Part shown: positions 60,338 through 64,000 of the stretch, one piece after another
Numbering within the stretch: the first letter of the stretch is position 1
Layout: every line of letters begins with the position of its first letter
NCBI GenBank assembly: GCA_025517565.1
Contig: JAOPKD010000003.1
Span: forward strand, 177,274-241,273
DNA length: 64,000 bases
Origin: Halapricum hydrolyticum
Lineage (GTDB): Archaea; Halobacteriota; Halobacteria; Halobacteriales; Haloarculaceae
Direction: 5' to 3'
Translations under genes and position numbers: made by a program
The notes under the pieces: generated by a model
Database searches by the model: none
What the model saw: only the letters and a program-made list of their open reading frames with translations
What the model was told of the DNA's origin: nothing

Positions 60338-62523
60338 TCTAAACGTTCCATAGGGAAATCCTCACTCCAGTAAATTGATCCGTTATATTCAATAGGGAAG
60401 CCGTGTTTTTGGATGAAATCCTCTAGTGAATTCATAGATAATTGATACCACCGCGTTCGGTTGCCTGTGAGATACCGGGTGGTATAACCTTTCACTCTTG
60501 GAGTGACTAATGTTTCAGGCCCATAATTTCTAGATGGGTAAAATTCATATTGTATTTTAAATTCATTGTCATCTTCTAATTTTGCTAAGTATGGGGAGCC
60601 GGTCTGGCTTTCCACTACCTGCATATTCCCATCTCCGACAATGAGATAGTGATTACTAACAATACTCTGCCGTTCGAGCAATTCTAAAGAAGTAGATAAC
60701 GAGAATCCAGCGTCGCTCAGGAAGGCGATTGTCCGTCCGAGTTTCGTTGCTGTCTTATTCAGCAAGTCCGCGACCGTCACGATTCCGCCGATCGCGCCCT
60801 TTTCGACGAGTGCTCGTCCTTGCTCGTACGATTTACACGCGTTCAACAGGAACGCGCTCACGCCCACCTCATCGAGCGTGCGAGTGTCCAGCCAGCCGTC
60901 ACTGCACCGGATTCCCTCTTCGTCGACGTGGCCGATATAGTGGAAGAAATCGGCGTCGGTCGCCAGCACGTCTCTCATTTCGTCGGTCGTGAGTTCGTGC
61001 CGGATCGTGATGTCGAAATCAATCCACTCCCGGGTCCCGTAAATCTCGGAGACGACGCTTTCGTCGGCCATCTCTTCTTCGTTGGAGACGACGATCACCT
61101 CTGTCCGGGCGTCTTCCGAGGGCTGATATCGGAGGCGTCGGTTGAACGCCTCGACGGATAGCTTGCTGGCCCGGATCGGCACCCCTTCGCCGACATACGC
61201 CTGTTCGATGCTGTCGGATTCCGGCGGTCGAAATACGTGCTCCTCGAAGGGGCCGCTGGAGTCGGAGCGGTAGGTCCGCGTCGAACGAGTCAGCGCCGAG
61301 CGGGCACTCTTCGAACCGCGGCCGAAGAAATCCTCTACGGTCGCCAGACCTTCGTGGACCGAGCGCGACCGGATCTCCGCGTCCGACAGGGTCCGGATCT
61401 TCGCCAGGTCGTTCGCCAGGAAAGGCAACGTCTCGGCGTGCTCCGGATCGGGAACGACGTCGGCGGTGAGTTTCCACCGCGGGACGGCGTCCGTGACGTC
61501 CTCGAAGGGGATCGAGAGGTACGTCCGGACCTGTTCCGCGGTCGATCGCTCGTAAAGTGCCTCGAAATCGAGATCGACGGCGTCCTCGACCACGTTCCGC
61601 TCGTGCAGGTCAACCGTATAGTATCCCTCTGTCCGGGTGACACAGTCCATGAGGAACACCTGTTCGAGCACCCGCGCGACGGTCGACTCGAAGTCGCCAT
61701 CGGCTGTCAGCGAGAACGTCTCGCCGTCTGCGTGCAATCGCGGCCGATCGCCCGGAACGACCGTCGCACCGAGGTAGTAGGCCAGCGACGCGATCGGATA
61801 GATGTACTCTCGTTCCGGCGGGACTTCGATCCGGATCCCAGTCTCGGGAACGTCGAGCACGTCCGGGATGTCGAGCTCTGTCCCGCGTTCAAGCAGGGGC
61901 GGATGTCCCCGTAGTGTCGGGAACGACCGTTCACAGGAGGTGGTTTTCAGTGCCGAGCCGAACGCCGATATCGCGGCCATCAGGTCTTCTGGGTCGTCGG
62001 TCGTCGTGATCGTCGCCGCCGGCTGTTCGTGCAGCGACCGAACACCGATCGAGATGCACTCTGTCTCGCCGAAATCGAGCCGCACTCGGTCCTCACCCGT
62101 GGCGACCTGTACGCGCCCGTTGACGGCGATGTAGAGTTTCATCTGCGCGGACGATACTTCCAGATTGTATTCCCCCGGTGGTACCGAGATTGACCCTTCG
62201 TCGGTACTCTGTGCGACCAGCTCTCCCTCTGCATCCCGAATCCAGATGTCGACCAGATACGGCGTTTCGAGTTCGTTCGTACAGATGGTGGCCGCCGTGT
62301 CGACCGGGAAGTAGAACTCGTCCAGATCGATCGCCGTCGGTTCGACTGACGTGGGTGTCAACAGCGTGAACTGCGATCCCTCGATCGGATCGATGATCTG
62401 GACACCGTCGAACAGCGGGTGTGCGCGTACTTGCGGATATGCTCCGTCTTCGCGCGCCTGCTCGCTCTCTTCTTTCGACCATTTCTCTGTCACGATCGTA
62501 GATCCCCTGTTGTATGATCGCAC
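60334..62523 (-). CDS. CHAT-domain (caspase-like) protease protein
   Basis: 729 residues. The last 250 residues carry a CHAT peptidase domain: His532 in FHYIGHVDEEG, Cys563 in FLLNACKSYEQGR and the following EKGAIGGIVTVADL, the usual order of the His/Cys dyad. The first 450 residues have beta-rich parts (YLVDIWIRDAEGELVAQS) and helical parts with no recognised domain, probably sensing or substrate binding. The final 125 residues are encoded in clearly AT-richer DNA than the rest. CHAT proteases serve in prokaryotic immunity and signalling; a role here is inferred. A long N-terminal start at 62523 is used. Confidence 0.82.
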   Translation of the reverse strand: MRSYNRGSTIVTEKWSKEESEQAREDGAYPQVRAHPLFDGVQIIDPIEGSQFTLLTPTSVEPTAIDLDEFYFPVDTAATICTNELETPYLVDIWIRDAEGELVAQSTDEGSISVPPGEYNLEVSSAQMKLYIAVNGRVQVATGEDRVRLDFGETECISIGVRSLHEQPAATITTTDDPEDLMAAISAFGSALKTTSCERSFPTLRGHPPLLERGTELDIPDVLDVPETGIRIEVPPEREYIYPIASLAYYLGATVVPGDRPRLHADGETFSLTADGDFESTVARVLEQVFLMDCVTRTEGYYTVDLHERNVVEDAVDLDFEALYERSTAEQVRTYLSIPFEDVTDAVPRWKLTADVVPDPEHAETLPFLANDLAKIRTLSDAEIRSRSVHEGLATVEDFFGRGSKSARSALTRSTRTYRSDSSGPFEEHVFRPPESDSIEQAYVGEGVPIRASKLSVEAFNRRLRYQPSEDARTEVIVVSNEEEMADESVVSEIYGTREWIDFDITIRHELTTDEMRDVLATDADFFHYIGHVDEEGIRCSDGWLDTRTLDEVGVSAFLLNACKSYEQGRALVEKGAIGGIVTVADLLNKTATKLGRTIAFLSDAGFSLSTSLELLERQSIVSNHYLIVGDGNMQVVESQTGSPYLAKLEDDNEFKIQYEFYPSRNYGPETLVTPRVKGYTTRYLTGNRTRWYQLSMNSLEDFIQKHGFPIEYNGSIYWSEDFPMERLD

Positions 62524-62698
62524 CTGACGACACTGCTCATCGGTCGCTCCCGCAATCCGCTCCGAGTGGGTCCAGTGGACCCAGCCCGATCCTTTTCGTG
62601 TACGTACGTGTGCGAGTCAAAAACGCTACCGGTAGCGGGTCAAACCAACTGTGTGTCTGACACGAAAGCCTTGAGGCGTTGCCAGCCCAGTCGTCTCT

Positions 62699-63349
62699 AT
62701 GCACCCTGATAGCGAGTCCCCTCACCAAAACCAGCCGATAGAGACTGCGGGAACGCCACTCGAGAGCGCAACTGTCGCGATGATCCTCGTTCACGGCAGG
62801 GGTGCGACAGCCCAGGGGATGGTTCGGATGGCCGATCAGTTTGCCGTCGAGGGCGTCGCGCACCTCGCCCCGCAGGCTGCTGGCAACACCTGGTATCCTA
62901 ACCCCTTCACCGCGCCGGTCGAGTCCAACGAGCCCGGCCGTACGTCGGGACTGCAGGCCGTCGACGACGCCATCTCTGTGGCCGAAGCCGCCGATATACC
63001 GATCGACCAAGTCGTGATTCTCGGGTTCTCTCAAGGTGGGTGCCTGGCCAGCGAGTTCGTCGCCAGAAACCCGGATCGCTACGGCGGACTCGTCGCACTG
63101 AGCGGCGGGCTCATCGGTGAGTCGATCGATCCCAGCGAGTACGAGGGTGACCTCGATGGCACGACGGTCTTCCTGGGTTGCAGTGATACTGATCCGCACA
63201 TCCCCGCCGAGCGCGTCCACGAGTCCGCAACCGTCTTCGAACGGCTCGGGGGAAGCGTGACGACGCGACTCTACGAGGGGATGGGGCACGATATCAACGA
63301 GGACGAAATCCAGTTCGTCTCCGAATTGCTTGCCTCGCTCGTTGGATAG
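62699..63349 (+). CDS. Phospholipase/carboxylesterase-type alpha/beta hydrolase
   Basis: 216 residues. LVHGRGATAQGM, nucleophile elbow LGFSQGGCLASE, Asp in LGCSDTDPHIPAERV and His in YEGMGHDINEDE make a full catalytic triad of the small carboxylesterase (COG0400) family. Substrate unknown. The first 20 residues are polar and probably disordered. Confidence 0.88.
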   Translation: MHPDSESPHQNQPIETAGTPLESATVAMILVHGRGATAQGMVRMADQFAVEGVAHLAPQAAGNTWYPNPFTAPVESNEPGRTSGLQAVDDAISVAEAADIPIDQVVILGFSQGGCLASEFVARNPDRYGGLVALSGGLIGESIDPSEYEGDLDGTTVFLGCSDTDPHIPAERVHESATVFERLGGSVTTRLYEGMGHDINEDEIQFVSELLASLVG

Positions 63350-63354
63350 GGTCG

Positions 63355-64000
63355 CTATTCCTCGCGGGCGCCGACGACGTCACGGTACAGGACCGCGCGT
63401 TCAGCGTCGAGCGTGACGACGGTTCCGTCCTCGATGTCGTCCGGAACCGCGGCATCGCCGATCATCGGGATGTCGAGTTCGCGTGCCAGGACGGCAGCGT
63501 GGCTGCTAGTCACGTCGCTTGCGCTGCTGACGATCCCACGGACGTGGTCGGCGTCACCAGTCAACTCGCCATCGTACGCTTCGGAAATCGCCGCAATCGC
63601 CCCGTCAGGAACTGCCGAGAGGTCGCCGTCCTCGACGCGGTGTAGCTCGCCCGTGACGAGGCCGCTGACGATAGCTTTCCCGGAAACGATGGTTTCGGCT
63701 GCAACGTGGATCTTGAGCATGTTCGAAGTCCCGATCCCATCGAGTTCAGTCATCATCCCTGAGACGACGATCAAGGTATCCCCACTCCGAGCGATCCCAG
63801 TGTCAAGCGCCGACTGGACGGAGTTCTGGATGATGGCGTCCGCCCCTTCGGTGGTGTAGGGGGTCGAAGTCGGGTGGATGCCCCAGGAGAGGGCGAGCCG
63901 CCGGCGGACCCGATCGTTCGGCGTCGAGGCGATGATCGGGATACCGGGCCGGAACTTGGCCATTTTCAGCGCGGAGTGACCCGACTCGCTGGCGGCAACG
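63355..64000 (-). CDS. pyk: Pyruvate kinase, C-terminal part (truncated by window)
   Basis: 215 codons to the right edge; the N-terminal catalytic barrel is outside the window. Visible are the PK C-terminal domain (VAASESGHSALKMAKFRPG, PIIASTPNDRVRRRLALSWG, DTLIVVSGMMTELDGIGTSN) and a final PEP-utilising-type phosphohistidine-like domain (GLVTGELHRVEDGDLSAVPD, SSHAAVLARELDIPMIGDA). The additional domain is a known extension in archaeal and some bacterial pyruvate kinases. Catalyses PEP plus ADP to pyruvate and ATP. Confidence 0.9.
   Translation of the reverse strand, partial: VAASESGHSALKMAKFRPGIPIIASTPNDRVRRRLALSWGIHPTSTPYTTEGADAIIQNSVQSALDTGIARSGDTLIVVSGMMTELDGIGTSNMLKIHVAAETIVSGKAIVSGLVTGELHRVEDGDLSAVPDGAIAAISEAYDGELTGDADHVRGIVSSASDVTSSHAAVLARELDIPMIGDAAVPDDIEDGTVVTLDAERAVLYRDVVGAREE

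Noticed and set aside
1..64000. tRNA or rRNA genes
   Set aside because: No cloverleaf-like stretch or rRNA-like sequence was noticed by eye; a covariance-model scan would be needed to exclude them fully.

Overview
The window is chromosomal DNA of a halophilic archaeon (class Halobacteria). Evidence: very GC-rich coding DNA; strongly acidic proteins; TATA boxes about 26-35 bases upstream of start codons with almost no 5' leader; an archaeal/eukaryote-type ribosomal protein pair (S24e, S27ae); RadB; and many small families that I recognise only from haloarchaea (DUF5797, DUF5788, DUF5800, DUF5784, DUF5779, DUF7503/7504). The genus cannot be fixed from the sequence; a member of the Haloarculaceae is plausible but unproven.

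Layout. 0-23.6 kb is ordinary chromosome: a threonine-synthase-like start (cut by the window edge), a zinc alcohol dehydrogenase, glycerol dehydrogenase, a GT87-type membrane glycosyltransferase, a broken fasciclin gene, an MBL hydrolase, a probable orphan CTAG methyltransferase (Zim) with DUF5797, a Mut7-C/PolX/DUF5788 group, a zinc-finger rhomboid protease, endonuclease V, YchF, an SDR reductase preceded by short tandem repeats, a bactofilin-like protein, an aldo/keto reductase, a RAD55-like ATPase, RadB and a UbiA/lycopene-cyclase-like fusion.

23.68-40.10 kb is an integrated genetic element of about 16.4 kb, lower in GC, inserted in the 3' end of rps27ae. A 15-base identical core lies at both ends, the gene is intact on the right and a displaced 3'-end copy lies on the left. 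A tyrosine integrase sits just inside the left end. The element carries lipoproteins, two copies of an integrase tail, two operons of very small genes coupled by ATGA or short overlaps, a primase-polymerase/helicase fusion, a nested palindrome that may be an origin, a UPF0058 protein and a zinc-finger CAP-domain protein. I see no capsid, spike or packaging gene, so it looks like an integrative plasmid more than a virus.

40.1-48 kb returns to chromosome (rps27ae, rps24e), with an IS1341-type TnpB element inserted at the 3' end of a threonine-synthase paralogue that lacks the PLP lysine, then a FAD oxidoreductase and acetyltransferase, DUF5784, a GDT1-like transporter and DUF5779. 48-55.3 kb is a branched-chain amino acid cluster, leuA-ilvB-ilvN-ilvC-leuC-leuD. 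leuA shows an apparent frameshift near its start, the ilv part begins with a short Leu/Val/Ile-containing leader peptide plus hairpin, and leuC and leuD are separated by a cluster of perfect hairpins. 55.5-59.3 kb holds a pair of coupled half-size ABC exporters. 59.3-62.5 kb groups DUF7504 (RecA-like), DUF7503 (tiny membrane peptide) and a CHAT-protease-domain protein. The window ends with an esterase and the C-terminal part of pyruvate kinase. I saw no tRNA, rRNA or CRISPR array.
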